Made by a program: the position numbers and the translations under genes | Origin: CAZXFH01 sp964640055 | Lineage (GTDB): Bacteria > Fidelibacterota > UBA2242 > JAFGTP01 | Length of the DNA stretch: 64,000 bases | NCBI GenBank assembly: GCA_964640055.1 | Contig: CAZXFH010000001.1 | Location: forward strand, 1 to 64,000 | Reading direction: 5' to 3' | The notes under the pieces: model-generated | Seen by the model: the letters and a program-made list of their open reading frames with translations, nothing else | What the model was told of the DNA's origin: nothing | Database searches by the model: none | In this document: positions 44,640 to 54,259 of the stretch, one piece after another | Layout: each line of letters opens with the position of its first letter | Numbering within the stretch: position 1 is the stretch's first letter

Positions 44640-46416
44640 ATACTTTCTTTTGTTTTTGATAGTATTTAAATATTTTTCCGGCAATAGGAGCTGCGGTCTC
44701 TCCGCCGCCCCCACCATGCTCAATTAAAATTACGACGGCAATTTTTCCAGGATTGTAATCCGCGTAACCAATAAACCAAGCATGAGATTTACCGTGGGGA
44801 TTTTGAGCCGTCCCGGTTTTCCCAAATATTTGCGTTCCTTTAATGTGAGCCGCTTTTCCAGTTCCGTCTTTATCATTGACTACAGAATACATTCCATTTT
44901 GAACAATCCGCCAAGTATCCGGGGAAAAGATTTTGACCGAATCTTTTTGCGTTGAAAAATACTTGAAATTATTTACCTTTTTATCATAATACTTTAAACC
45001 CAAATGGGGTTGTGTCACTTTACCATTGGTTGCTATTATGGAGATAAAGCGTGCCATTTGTATGGGGGTAACTAACAAATCACCTTGGCCAATAACCAAG
45101 TTTAACTTATTGCCTTCGGTCCATTGACCGGTGCCATACTTATTATCCATATAATTTCGATCCGGCACCACTCCCCTGGCATCATTCGGCAAATCTATTT
45201 CGGAACTGCTTCCAAAGTAAAATGTTCTAGCAGTCTTAGCCCACAGATCTATATCAATACGCCGTATTAAGTGGTAAAAAAAGACATTACAAGATTGGGC
45301 AATCGCAGAGTGAATATCAACTTTGCCATGGCCGCTACTTTTCCAGCAATGAAAGGATCTTCTTCCCAGCCGATATCGGCCCACACATCTAACGGTCCAG
45401 GTGGTATCAATATATCCATCCTCGATGGCTACCATGGCGGTTATTAATTTAAAGGTTGAGCCGGGCGGATATAATCCTTGCGTAACCCGGTTGTATAACG
45501 GCCGGACCGGATTATTCCGTAATTGATTCCAAACATCTGCATCTATTATCCCGCTGAATAAATTGGGCGAGTAATCCGGTTTGCTAATAAAGGAAATAAT
45601 CTCTCCGTTATCCGGATTAAGTACTATGGCAACGCCCTGTGTATCCTGCATTAGAGTTTCGATATATTGCTGGAGATCCAGATCTATGGTCAAATAGAGA
45701 TCGTTGCCCGGTTCAGGTAATTTCTGGGTTTTTTCGGTATAACTGCTAACGGCTTGACCATGAGCATTCACTTGTACATAACGATAGCCGGTTTTTCCTC
45801 GTAAAATGGATTCATAACGTCTCTCCACACCTTTCCAACCGATTAAATCACCTAGACGATATCCGGAGTGTTTGATACGCTCTAAAGCGTGCCGATCTAT
45901 TTCTCTTAAATAACCGATAACATGTGAAAGGTTGGTCTTGGCCGGAAAGGATCTTAAGGGTGCCAAAGAATAGAGTACACCAGGTAATTCTAATTTGTGT
46001 TCTTCTAATTTGGTGAGCGTTTGAAAGTCAATATCCTCGGCAACTTTAGCTGGTAGAAATCTGCCGCGCCAGTTCTTCTGAACGCGATGACGAATATCCT
46101 TAACCTGCAATCCCAATAATTCAGATAAATACTGATATGTCTTTTGAGAAGAACGCAACTCGAAAGGGATTATGTTGATATTGTACTGGAATTTATTGTC
46201 GGCAATTATCCGACTGTTGCGATCATAAATAATACCACGCGGTGCTTCGATAGGTACGACCCGTACTCGGTTTGATTCCGCCATGCCTACAAATTTGCGG
46301 TAATGCGAAATTTGTAGATTGTATAGCCTCAGGATCAAAACGATAAAGATTAAACCTGCTATTATCAGCACTGCCAGACGTCGAATTGGAATTATGGCAT
46401 TTACGGATGGTAACAT
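44617..46416 (-). CDS. mrdA: Penicillin-binding protein 2 (transpeptidase)
   Basis: PBP2 cross-links peptidoglycan during cell elongation. The 599-aa protein has an N-terminal membrane anchor (about 12-32), the pedestal domain, and the catalytic motifs SxxK in PGSTFKLITAM (near residue 320), SxN in AQSCNVFFYHL and KTG in IFGKTGTAQNP. It sits between mreD (8 bases) and rodA (overlap), the classic elongasome arrangement. Nothing unusual was seen. Confidence 0.95.
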   Translation of the reverse strand: MLPSVNAIIPIRRLAVLIIAGLIFIVLILRLYNLQISHYRKFVGMAESNRVRVVPIEAPRGIIYDRNSRIIADNKFQYNINIIPFELRSSQKTYQYLSELLGLQVKDIRHRVQKNWRGRFLPAKVAEDIDFQTLTKLEEHKLELPGVLYSLAPLRSFPAKTNLSHVIGYLREIDRHALERIKHSGYRLGDLIGWKGVERRYESILRGKTGYRYVQVNAHGQAVSSYTEKTQKLPEPGNDLYLTIDLDLQQYIETLMQDTQGVAIVLNPDNGEIISFISKPDYSPNLFSGIIDADVWNQLRNNPVRPLYNRVTQGLYPPGSTFKLITAMVAIEDGYIDTTWTVRCVGRYRLGRRSFHCWKSSGHGKVDIHSAIAQSCNVFFYHLIRRIDIDLWAKTARTFYFGSSSEIDLPNDARGVVPDRNYMDNKYGTGQWTEGNKLNLVIGQGDLLVTPIQMARFISIIATNGKVTQPHLGLKYYDKKVNNFKYFSTQKDSVKIFSPDTWRIVQNGMYSVVNDKDGTGKAAHIKGTQIFGKTGTAQNPHGKSHAWFIGYADYNPGKIAVVILIEHGGGGGETAAPIAGKIFKYYQKQKKVYAGYESD

Positions 46417-46424
46417 AATATTTT

Positions 46425-46904
46425 TCAGTCTGTCTTAAGCGGTAAAAAATAGTCTACTAAAAAATAGAAAACACTCACATACAGGCTGGAGGGAACAACA
46501 TAGCGCAGAATGATATACTGAATTTGGTAACCCGTCCCCTGAAAATAGATAAGATAAAAAATCAAAAAATGTAAGCAAATGATTGTGAAAATAATTAAAT
46601 AAAAGGAAAAAATATTGATCCGTTTCCGACGATCTTTCAAATACCCGGAGAGGAAACCCGCTACAGTTTTAGACAAAGCCGATAATCCCAGAAAAGAGCC
46701 CAGACCCAGGGCATCGACCAAAATACCGATACTAAAACCATATAACTGACCGAGAGCCCGTCCTAAGAGTTGACCTATAATAATTACCAGAATTAAGACA
46801 AAATCAGGACGAATGTCTTGGAGCGATAATAAGGGCGCCACCAAAATCTGTATGAATAGGACTAAAAGACTAAAGCCAATAATAATTATTATTTTTCGTA
46901 ACAT
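46425..46904 (-). CDS. mreD: Rod shape-determining protein MreD
   Basis: MreD is an inner-membrane protein of the elongasome (159 aa). It has about five hydrophobic segments, with PLLSLQDIRPDFVLILVIIIG near the start matching the family pattern. Its start overlaps the end of mreC by 16 bases. The sequence is poorly conserved across phyla, so identification rests on the hydrophobic profile and position between mreC and mrdA. Confidence 0.9.
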   Translation of the reverse strand: MLRKIIIIIGFSLLVLFIQILVAPLLSLQDIRPDFVLILVIIIGQLLGRALGQLYGFSIGILVDALGLGSFLGLSALSKTVAGFLSGYLKDRRKRINIFSFYLIIFTIICLHFLIFYLIYFQGTGYQIQYIILRYVVPSSLYVSVFYFLVDYFLPLKTD

Positions 46905-47692
46905 GGTCCCGATATCACAATAAATACTTCTTCAATCGAATTTAGATCAACATAGGGCCTGATTTTAACAATCTGGTATAAACCATTGGCCGATTGCTTT
47001 ATATCTACAACTTCTCCGACCTTTATTTCACCTGGATAGATATCACTATAACCGGATGTGATCACAATTTCACCTGGATGAATAACCACGGTTTTGGGAA
47101 TTTCCTCAACTTTAGTGTAGCCGCTACCATCCGGTTGCATAATACCCACATGTCGACTAGTCTGAAAGCGTACACTTAATCTGAAATTGATATCATTAAA
47201 CAATTGTACCATTGAAGTTTTCTGTCCGATGGAAACGGTTTTACCAACGATACCATCGGTGCTCAGGATCGCCATATCTTTTTTGACCTGTTGCTCAGCT
47301 CCGGCATTAATTAATATGGAATTATAAACCACGGTAGTGCCTCGATTCAATACACGGGCAGCTAATAAATCAAGTCGAGAGGTGTCAACGAAATCCAACA
47401 TTTCGCGTAAACGTTGATTCTCTATGTAAGCTTCTTTTAGCTCTGTATTCAATAAGGCTAGACGTATGTTATCTTGTCTTAACTCTTTATTTTCTTCCAC
47501 CAGTCCTGATAATTGTTCAATCCACTGACCCGGATAGTGCAGGAATGCAAAGGTTGAGGACAGTCTGCCCTGAATCTGACGAACTTGAGTATTATCGTTT
47601 GACAATAAAATAACAAAAGAGACGATTATAAGTATGATAAAGAGAAGATAATCGTAATTTTCAAAAACGAAGCCATATACTTTACGAAACAT
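46889..47692 (-). CDS. mreC: Rod shape-determining protein MreC
   Basis: MreC is the bitopic periplasmic scaffold of the elongasome (267 aa). A single N-terminal membrane segment (about 12-30) is followed by a coiled coil (EENKELRQDNIRLALLNTEL) and the beta-barrel domain with DGIVGKTVSIG, GSGYTKVEEIP and VITSGYSDIYPGEIKVGEV. These are family blocks. It begins 5 bases after mreB. Confidence 0.93.
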   Translation of the reverse strand: MFRKVYGFVFENYDYLLFIILIIVSFVILLSNDNTQVRQIQGRLSSTFAFLHYPGQWIEQLSGLVEENKELRQDNIRLALLNTELKEAYIENQRLREMLDFVDTSRLDLLAARVLNRGTTVVYNSILINAGAEQQVKKDMAILSTDGIVGKTVSIGQKTSMVQLFNDINFRLSVRFQTSRHVGIMQPDGSGYTKVEEIPKTVVIHPGEIVITSGYSDIYPGEIKVGEVVDIKQSANGLYQIVKIRPYVDLNSIEEVFIVISGPCYEK

Positions 47693-47697
47693 TTGAA

Positions 47698-48711
47698 TTA
47701 GAGTAATACCTCTTTGAATTTATCAATATTCTCAATAATAATTCCTGTACCTTTAACAACAGACTGCAATGGATTCTCAGCTACATTAACAGCCAAATCG
47801 GTCTCTACTCGAATCCGCTGGTCTAATCCTTTTAATAACGAACCACCACCTGTCAAAATTACACCCCGATCCAGAATATCAGAAGATAATTCTGGTGGTG
47901 TCTGTTCCAGGGCTTGCTTGATGGCCTGGGCAATCTGATCGATGGTATCTTTCAGGCACTCCCGGATTTCTACCGATGAAACCTCTATGGTTTTGGGAAT
48001 ACCGGCTACTAGACTCCGCCCTTTTATAGAAACAGTTGTATCATCTACAGGCATGGCCGATCCCACACCACATTTAATCCACTCTGCCGTTCGCTCGCCA
48101 ATCAATAAATTATGTTCATCTTTAAAATATTGGATAATGGCCTCATCCATTTCATCCCCGGCAATCCGAATTGCTTGCTTTGTGACGATCCCATTTAAAG
48201 CGATTACGGCTATTTCAGTGGTTCCACCGCCAATATCCACAATGATATTGCCCACCGGCTTAGAAATATCAATTCCGATCCCAATCGCAGCTGCGATCGG
48301 TTCTTCGACTAAATACACTTTGCGCGCATTAGCCCGTTCTGCCGACTCCCGGACAGCCCGCTTCTCCACTTCAGTAATACCCGAAGGAATACAAATTACA
48401 ATATTCGGACGTGCGATCCGACTCAGGTTGATCTTGCGGATAAATCCCCTAATCATGGCATCGGACATATCAAAATCAGCAATAACACCATCCTTGAGCG
48501 GACGTATGGTCTGTATTTCACGATGGGTCTTCCCCAGCATCTCCTTGGCGTCCTTTCCCACCGCAACAACCTCACCATCATGAACCGAACGGGCCACAAT
48601 AGAGGGTTCATCCAGCAATATTCCCTGTCCCTTTACATATATTAGCGTATTCGCAGTTCCTAAATCAATGGCAATATCTCCGGTAAACATGTTGAACAAC
48701 TTTAAACCCAT
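47698..48711 (-). CDS. mreB: Actin-like rod shape-determining protein MreB
   Basis: MreB is the bacterial actin that organises lateral cell-wall growth. The 337-aa sequence has the phosphate-1 loop DIAIDLGTANTLIYVKG, the second phosphate loop VDIGGGTTEIAVI and the adenosine motif GVILTGGGSLLKGLD. It starts the mreBCD–mrdA–rodA run, 17 bases after purH. The presence of the full elongasome indicates rod-shaped or elongated cells. Confidence 0.96.
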   Translation of the reverse strand: MGLKLFNMFTGDIAIDLGTANTLIYVKGQGILLDEPSIVARSVHDGEVVAVGKDAKEMLGKTHREIQTIRPLKDGVIADFDMSDAMIRGFIRKINLSRIARPNIVICIPSGITEVEKRAVRESAERANARKVYLVEEPIAAAIGIGIDISKPVGNIIVDIGGGTTEIAVIALNGIVTKQAIRIAGDEMDEAIIQYFKDEHNLLIGERTAEWIKCGVGSAMPVDDTTVSIKGRSLVAGIPKTIEVSSVEIRECLKDTIDQIAQAIKQALEQTPPELSSDILDRGVILTGGGSLLKGLDQRIRVETDLAVNVAENPLQSVVKGTGIIIENIDKFKEVLL

Positions 48712-48728
48712 GGTAACTCCACAAAATA

Positions 48729-50279
48729 TTAATGTTTAAATACGCGCTGACCTGTAAAAATCATAAACAGAGCATGCTCCTTACAAGCATCGATAACCTC
48801 TTGATCACGTATGCTCCCGCCCGGTTGAATAACCCCTGCGATCCCGTGTTGGGCCGCCAGATCTATGGAATCCCTAAATGGGAAAAAGGCATCAGAAGCT
48901 ATTACGCTGCCCTCTGTATCGAGTTCACCTTCGCTCGCCTTGCGTAAAGCAATTTTCAAGGAATCAACCCGGGACATCTGACCAGCCCCGACACCAATCG
49001 TACCCGTGGCATCCGCCAATACGATAGCATTAGACTTAACTTGCTTAACTAAGTTCCATCCGATTTTCAAGGCTTTTTCAGTCCTACTATCTATTTTCCC
49101 TTCGGCAACAACTTTCCAGTTGCCACCATTGGATATTACTTGCTGCTCTTCCTGCACGAGCAATCCCCGACCATAACTTTTATATATTTTATTTCCCTTC
49201 AAGGCCTCAGTATTGGGTATTAGTAGACGTAAATTCTTTTTGCCGGCCAAACACTCCTGGGCATCCGACATAAACTGGGGGGCAACGATGCACTCTAAAA
49301 AATGTTTGCGTAATTCATCAGCAAAGGTTTTATCGATCGGAATGTTTGTACAAACAATCCCACCAAAGAAACTAATCTTATCCGTTTTCACAGCCCGTAA
49401 AAAAGCGGACTGACCATCCTCGCCAAGGCCGAATCCACAGGGATTTGTATGCTTGATAAGGACACACATCGGTTCCTTTACATCCATCTGGTTAATAATT
49501 TGATAGGCAGATAGGCAATCAACATAATTATTATAGGAAATCTCTTTCCCCTGCAGTTGATGGAAAGGATACCACCCCTCATCCTCTGGACTGTATAGAG
49601 CAGCTTTCTGGTCTGGATTTTCACCATATCGCAAAGTATGGATTTTACGGTAGCTGTTACTGACATAGTTAGGCAATGGTGAGTCGGTATCCGCGCTAAA
49701 ATATTCAGCAATAAGGGCATCGTAATTTACAGATTGCCTAAATACTATTCCAGCCAACCTTTTTCGATAATCCAAATCCAGACGGTTCTTTTTAAATTTT
49801 TCAATAAACTCTCGGTATTGATTAATCCTGGAAAGCACAACGACCTGTTTAAAGTTTTTCGCGGCCGCACGCAACATACTGGGACCACCCACGTCGATCA
49901 TTTCAATAATTTCATCATCAGTTTTCTCAGCATCTTGATAGATTTCACTGAAAGGATACAGATTGACCACTACTAATTGAAAAGTCGGTGCGGAAATTCG
50001 ATCCAGATCAGCAGTGTGTTTTTGCTTATCAGTATCCGCCAATATACCGGCAAATATACGTGGATGTAAGGTTTTGACACGTCCACTCAAAACCTCCGGA
50101 AACTCGGTAACCGTCTCAATTTTGGTGGCCTTAATCCCGGCCTCAGTCAGCTTACGGTAGGTGCCGCCAGTTGAATAAATAGCGACTTCCTTTTCGGTCA
50201 AAAATTGGGCTAACTCCACAATGCCTTGCTTATTCCAGACACTTAATAATGCGCGCCTTATCTGCATTCTGTTATTCAT
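48729..50279 (-). CDS. purH: Bifunctional AICAR transformylase/IMP cyclohydrolase
   Basis: PurH carries out the last two steps of IMP synthesis. The 516-aa protein has the IMP cyclohydrolase half (RRALLSVWNKQGIVELA, GVKAT-like IKATKIETVTEFPEVLSGRVKTLHP) and the transformylase half with LRYGENPDQKAALY, LIKHTNPCGFGLG and FFPFRDSIDLAAQHGI. The frame begins with TTG at 50282; the ATG at 50279 is chosen. It overlaps purN by 8 bases. Confidence 0.95.
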   Translation of the reverse strand: MNNRMQIRRALLSVWNKQGIVELAQFLTEKEVAIYSTGGTYRKLTEAGIKATKIETVTEFPEVLSGRVKTLHPRIFAGILADTDKQKHTADLDRISAPTFQLVVVNLYPFSEIYQDAEKTDDEIIEMIDVGGPSMLRAAAKNFKQVVVLSRINQYREFIEKFKKNRLDLDYRKRLAGIVFRQSVNYDALIAEYFSADTDSPLPNYVSNSYRKIHTLRYGENPDQKAALYSPEDEGWYPFHQLQGKEISYNNYVDCLSAYQIINQMDVKEPMCVLIKHTNPCGFGLGEDGQSAFLRAVKTDKISFFGGIVCTNIPIDKTFADELRKHFLECIVAPQFMSDAQECLAGKKNLRLLIPNTEALKGNKIYKSYGRGLLVQEEQQVISNGGNWKVVAEGKIDSRTEKALKIGWNLVKQVKSNAIVLADATGTIGVGAGQMSRVDSLKIALRKASEGELDTEGSVIASDAFFPFRDSIDLAAQHGIAGVIQPGGSIRDQEVIDACKEHALFMIFTGQRVFKH

Positions 50280-50892
50280 CAATAACCACCTTGTTATCTT
50301 TGATTTTTATGCGATCTTCACAAAAGGCCTTGATAACCTTTGGAAAAACATGATGCTCAACCTTGAGAACCCGTTCCGCCAGTGAATCGGGTGTGTCTTC
50401 AGGATGAACAGCTACTTTTTCCTGATAAATAATCAGCCCGGTATCATAGTGTTCATCGACAAAATGGACCGTCACACCAGTGACCTTCACCCCTGACTCT
50501 ATAACCGCCGCATGCACACGATGACCATAGTAGCCTTTGCCACCAAAATTAGGTAGCAATGCCGGATGGATATTGATCATGGCGTACTTGTATTTGCGAA
50601 CTAATGGAGTCGGAATTAGCTTTAAATATCCGGCTAGGATTACTAAATCGATCTGATATCGATCTAGTAATGAAATAAGAAAATTTGTATAATCTGCACT
50701 ACTTTTAAATTGTTTAATATTTACAAAATGAGTGGCAATGCCGGCCAGCTCTGCTTTATCAAATATTTTCGGATGGCTGCGGTCGCTAATCACACATTTT
50801 ATTTGGGCGGGTATATTTCCTTTCCGGATTTCTGCTAAAATTGCGGCAAAGTTTGATCCTCTGCCAGAAGCAAATACAGCTATATTTTTCAC
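50272..50892 (-). CDS. purN: Phosphoribosylglycinamide formyltransferase
   Basis: PurN formylates GAR with 10-formyl-tetrahydrofolate in purine synthesis. The 206-aa product has FASGRGSNFAA at the start, LAGYLKLIPTPLV, INIHPALLPNFGGKGYYGHRVH with the catalytic Asn–His, and TGVTVHFVDEHYDTG with the catalytic Asp. The frame opens with TTG at 50913; GTG at 50892 gives the family N-terminus (VKNIAVFASG) and has AAGGA upstream, so it is chosen. The 255-base gap upstream to the kinase gene (50914-51168) is very AT-rich, with no gene seen. Confidence 0.93.
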   Translation of the reverse strand: MKNIAVFASGRGSNFAAILAEIRKGNIPAQIKCVISDRSHPKIFDKAELAGIATHFVNIKQFKSSADYTNFLISLLDRYQIDLVILAGYLKLIPTPLVRKYKYAMINIHPALLPNFGGKGYYGHRVHAAVIESGVKVTGVTVHFVDEHYDTGLIIYQEKVAVHPEDTPDSLAERVLKVEHHVFPKVIKAFCEDRIKIKDNKVVIDE

Positions 50893-51168
50893 TTCGCCAA
50901 CTTCCTTCTCCAATTTTTGACACCCAAATTTAAATAATTAACACTTCACAAGCAATTCGATATTTTTTTAAATTCAGCCTAAGATATTTAATTTTATATT
51001 ATAAATTTCTTAAAAATATCTCCATGATATAGCTAACTTTATATTAATTTATTTTATTCTTTACAATTGTGAGTTATTTTCATTTTAGCAGCTAAGAAAG
51101 TTATTAAAGTAAAGTTATCTTAATATATTTTATATTTAACTCATTAAACCTTAAACAATAAAGTTTGC

Positions 51169-51825
51169 TTACATTCTGGTTACCTGTCCGCCACCTGCCT
51201 GTGATAAGCAGTGATGATAAATAGTTTCAATTATCTTATTCAGGTAGGTTATATCGTCAAAGACATCAAAATTATCAGTATCAATAATTAATATATTTCC
51301 TTTTTTACTCGCTTCCTTAATCCAGCGGTCATAAGTAATATTGAGCCGATGAAGGTATTCCGGATCGATATCTCGCTCAAACTGGCGGGATCGTCTTTTT
51401 ATGCGGGTTAACAAGGTATCAATACTGGCCTTTAAATAAATAATCAAATCGGGGCTCTTTAAATATTGGGTCATAATACTAAACAACTCTTGATAATTGT
51501 ACCAATCCCGCTGACTCATATTGCCCATTTCATAAAGATTCCGGGCGAAAATTTCCACATCTTCATAGATAGTGCGGTCCTGAACAGTCGACTGGTCACT
51601 TTCTGTCATAATCTTGTGGGTTTTAAAGCGATGAGATAAAAAGTATACTTGGAGATTAAAACTCCAGCGTTTCATGTTTTGATAAAAATCATTTAAATAG
51701 GGATTATCAATAACTGATTCATAGTATGCTCGCCAACCCAATTTATCGGCAATGATTTTGGTTAAAGTTGTTTTCCCAACGCCAATATTACCCGCTACGC
51801 CAATAAAGTATGTCCGCTTACTCAC
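51169..51825 (-). CDS. Deoxynucleoside kinase
   Basis: This deoxynucleoside salvage kinase (about 218 aa) belongs to the dCK/dGK/TK2-like family. The P-loop GNIGVGKTT is near the N-terminus, with the sensor DRTIYEDVEIFARNL and the lid RIKRRSRQFERDIDPEYL. The frame begins at 51858, but those residues lie inside the mtaB end; GTG at 51825 with GGGAG 9 bases upstream gives the family start (YFIGVAGN) and overlaps the mtaB stop by 8 bases. Substrate (dA, dG or dC) cannot be predicted with confidence. Confidence 0.88.
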   Translation of the reverse strand: MSKRTYFIGVAGNIGVGKTTLTKIIADKLGWRAYYESVIDNPYLNDFYQNMKRWSFNLQVYFLSHRFKTHKIMTESDQSTVQDRTIYEDVEIFARNLYEMGNMSQRDWYNYQELFSIMTQYLKSPDLIIYLKASIDTLLTRIKRRSRQFERDIDPEYLHRLNITYDRWIKEASKKGNILIIDTDNFDVFDDITYLNKIIETIYHHCLSQAGGGQVTRM

Positions 51826-53161
51826 CAATGATCTCTCCCAGGCTAGATTCTCCGACAATCTTATATAATTTAGTCAGTTTAATCTGATTGACTATTCCCA
51901 AGTTGCTCTCAGTTTTGACTTTTATGTAGTTATCCGTATATCCCTGATAATATTCTCCATTTACCGCTTCTTCGTATAGTACTTTAAAAGTATTATCTAA
52001 ATGCCTTTTTATAAAATTCTGCTGCTTATCTCTACTTAGTTTACGCAATTGTGCCGCACGTTGTTTTTTTTCTGGTACAGAGACGGTGTCAGTTTTTTTT
52101 ACAGCTCGGGTTAGCGGCCGCTGCGAGTAACGAAAAACATGCAGATAATTGACCGGTAACACCTTGAGGTAAGTAACCAAATCATTGAAATCCTGTGATG
52201 ATTCACCCGGATAGCCAACCATGACATCCGTCCCGATAGAAACACCAGGAATCTCCTGTGCGATATGCCTTACCAAACGCTGATAAAACCCGGGGGTATA
52301 TTTACGTCCCATAGCGTCAAGTATCTTATATGTTCCGTGCTGTAAAGGTATATGAAAATGCCGACAGATCCGTTCTTCATTTTTCATTAGATCAATAAGT
52401 TCATTATTTACCAAATCCGGTTCTATAGAACTCAACTGGATTCTGGGAATATCTGTATCCTGAATCAGTTTCTTGATCAAATCTGCCAGATTACGATTAT
52501 CAGTTGACTGGTAGTGCCCTAGGTTAATCCCGGAAAGTACAATTTCCTGATAACCCTTTTCATAAAGTCTTTGTGCTTCTGTGAGGCATGCTTGCCAAGG
52601 ACGGCTACGGCTGGGACCTCTTAAATAGGGAATTATGCAGTAGTCACAGTAATAATCGCAGCCATCTTGAATTTTCATAAAGGCCCGGGTCCGGAAACCA
52701 TCCGGAATATCAGCATGGTTTGGAAAGGTACTATTCATTTCTGCCGGTTTTTCCCCATTCCAATCGGCAACATATGCTCTGGGAGGCTCCTCATTAAGGT
52801 GGGGGATATACTTCTCCAACTGATATTTTTCTTGGTTGCCAATGACCAGATCAACTCCCGGAACACGCAGTAAGGCTGCCTTTATTTCCTGAGCATAACA
52901 TCCGGCTACAATTATTTTACCCGGCGGGGAAATGCGCCGCGCTGCCGCCACAGCTCCCCGTGTTTTAGCAGCGGCCTGTTGCGTCACTGTGCAGGAATTA
53001 ATTACCGTAATATCGGCTGGCTGGTTCTGCGGTACTATTTCATACCCCACCTCTTGCAGGCGGGATGCTATAGAATCACTTTCGGAATGATTCAGACGGC
53101 ATCCCAGTGTTCTAAAAGCCACTTTAATTGGTTCTGAAATTTTAGTCACAGAATAATTCAT
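51818..53161 (-). CDS. mtaB: tRNA t6A37 methylthiotransferase MtaB
   Basis: MtaB adds a methylthio group to t6A at position 37 of tRNA. The 447-aa radical-SAM protein has the N-terminal UPF0004 domain (TLGCRLNHSESDSI, NSCTVTQQAAAKTR, AGCYAQ), the radical-SAM motif CDYYCDYCIIPYLRG and a C-terminal TRAM-like segment. The N-terminal pattern with GCRLNHSES fits MtaB better than MiaB or RimO; a separate RimO is encoded at 54260-55588. It follows the nucleotidyltransferase gene by 15 bases. Confidence 0.9.
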   Translation of the reverse strand: MNYSVTKISEPIKVAFRTLGCRLNHSESDSIASRLQEVGYEIVPQNQPADITVINSCTVTQQAAAKTRGAVAAARRISPPGKIIVAGCYAQEIKAALLRVPGVDLVIGNQEKYQLEKYIPHLNEEPPRAYVADWNGEKPAEMNSTFPNHADIPDGFRTRAFMKIQDGCDYYCDYCIIPYLRGPSRSRPWQACLTEAQRLYEKGYQEIVLSGINLGHYQSTDNRNLADLIKKLIQDTDIPRIQLSSIEPDLVNNELIDLMKNEERICRHFHIPLQHGTYKILDAMGRKYTPGFYQRLVRHIAQEIPGVSIGTDVMVGYPGESSQDFNDLVTYLKVLPVNYLHVFRYSQRPLTRAVKKTDTVSVPEKKQRAAQLRKLSRDKQQNFIKRHLDNTFKVLYEEAVNGEYYQGYTDNYIKVKTESNLGIVNQIKLTKLYKIVGESSLGEIIGE

Positions 53162-53176
53162 TCCACAAGCATACCA

Positions 53177-54244
53177 TTAATAACTTATCTCCAGACAACT
53201 ACGATCGCCTATTATGAAACGATTGGTGCTGGGTTTTGTATCCCCTATTTTGATAGATACATTTTTACCGAAAATACTCGATTCGATACGCTTGCCTTGA
53301 TTTTCAATTGAGCAATAGGGCATCAGGATACTAAACTCCAGTTCCGAATTAAATATTTTACAATCATTTTCAATAGCCGTATAGGGTCCGATATAAGAAT
53401 TAATGATCTTTGTATTCGCACCAATGATTACCGGTCCCCGGATAACGCTATTTTTTATTGCAGCCCCTTTTTCAATAATTACCCTCCCGGCGATCTCACT
53501 CAACTTATCAATCGTCCCTTCTCTGCTATCCTGAATATTATCCAAGACCAAGCGGTTAGCTTCCAAGAGATCAGCTGGTTTCCCTGTGTCTTTCCACCAG
53601 CCGGTGATCTCTGAATAGGTTACCCGATACCCTTTATTCAACAGGTACTGATGGGCATCTGATATTTCCAGCTCCCCTCGTTGACTGGGTTTAATATTTT
53701 TTACTGCCTCAAAAATATTACTGTCATACAGATATATTCCCGTAACTGCATATTTACTTTTTGGTTGCTGAGGTTTCTCTTCTATGCCAACGATGCGGTT
53801 TTCTCTTATCTCAGGCACCCCGAATCTTTCCGGATCATGTACCTGGGATAACACCAAATGACAATTGGATCTATTTTGCTGAAATTCCCGGATAAACCGA
53901 TCAATGCCACCGATGATAATATTATCTCCCAGATAAAATATAAATGGATCCTTCCCGATGAAGGGCTCCGCGATCTTTATACAATGAGCCAATCCGGCCG
54001 GACGTTCCTGTGGAATATAGGTGATTTTAACCCCAAATTTCTTGCCATTTTGATAAACATGTTTTACTTCCTGTCCCTCCTGGTTGGTAATAATTCCCAC
54101 CTCAGTAATACCCGCATCCCGTACATACTCCAGGGCATAATTCAAGATGGGTTTATTAGCGATCGGAATCAGATGTTTATTCTGGGTAAAAGTGATCGGG
54201 CGTAGGCGGGTTCCATGACCTCCGGCTGTTATCAACGCTTTCAT
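53177..54244 (-). CDS. Glucose-1-phosphate thymidylyltransferase, long type
   Basis: This 355-aa sugar-phosphate nucleotidyltransferase activates a hexose 1-phosphate (probably glucose with dTTP) for surface polysaccharides. The nucleotide-binding signature ITAGGHGTRLRPIT begins the protein, followed by NKPILNYALEYV and FIFYLGDNII. After about residue 240 comes a left-handed beta-helix tail (IIEKGAAIKNSVIRGPVIIG), which places it in the long RmlA-like group typical of archaea and many anaerobes, not the short RmlA. The rest of the dTDP-sugar pathway is not nearby. Confidence 0.87.
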   Translation of the reverse strand: MKALITAGGHGTRLRPITFTQNKHLIPIANKPILNYALEYVRDAGITEVGIITNQEGQEVKHVYQNGKKFGVKITYIPQERPAGLAHCIKIAEPFIGKDPFIFYLGDNIIIGGIDRFIREFQQNRSNCHLVLSQVHDPERFGVPEIRENRIVGIEEKPQQPKSKYAVTGIYLYDSNIFEAVKNIKPSQRGELEISDAHQYLLNKGYRVTYSEITGWWKDTGKPADLLEANRLVLDNIQDSREGTIDKLSEIAGRVIIEKGAAIKNSVIRGPVIIGANTKIINSYIGPYTAIENDCKIFNSELEFSILMPYCSIENQGKRIESSIFGKNVSIKIGDTKPSTNRFIIGDRSCLEISY

Positions 54245-54259
54245 ATTCCATTCCTCTCT

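Noticed and set aside
47942..48583. 213-aa open frame on the + strand
   Set aside because: It is the antisense shadow of mreB; composition is low-complexity Ser/Ile-rich and no family is recognised.
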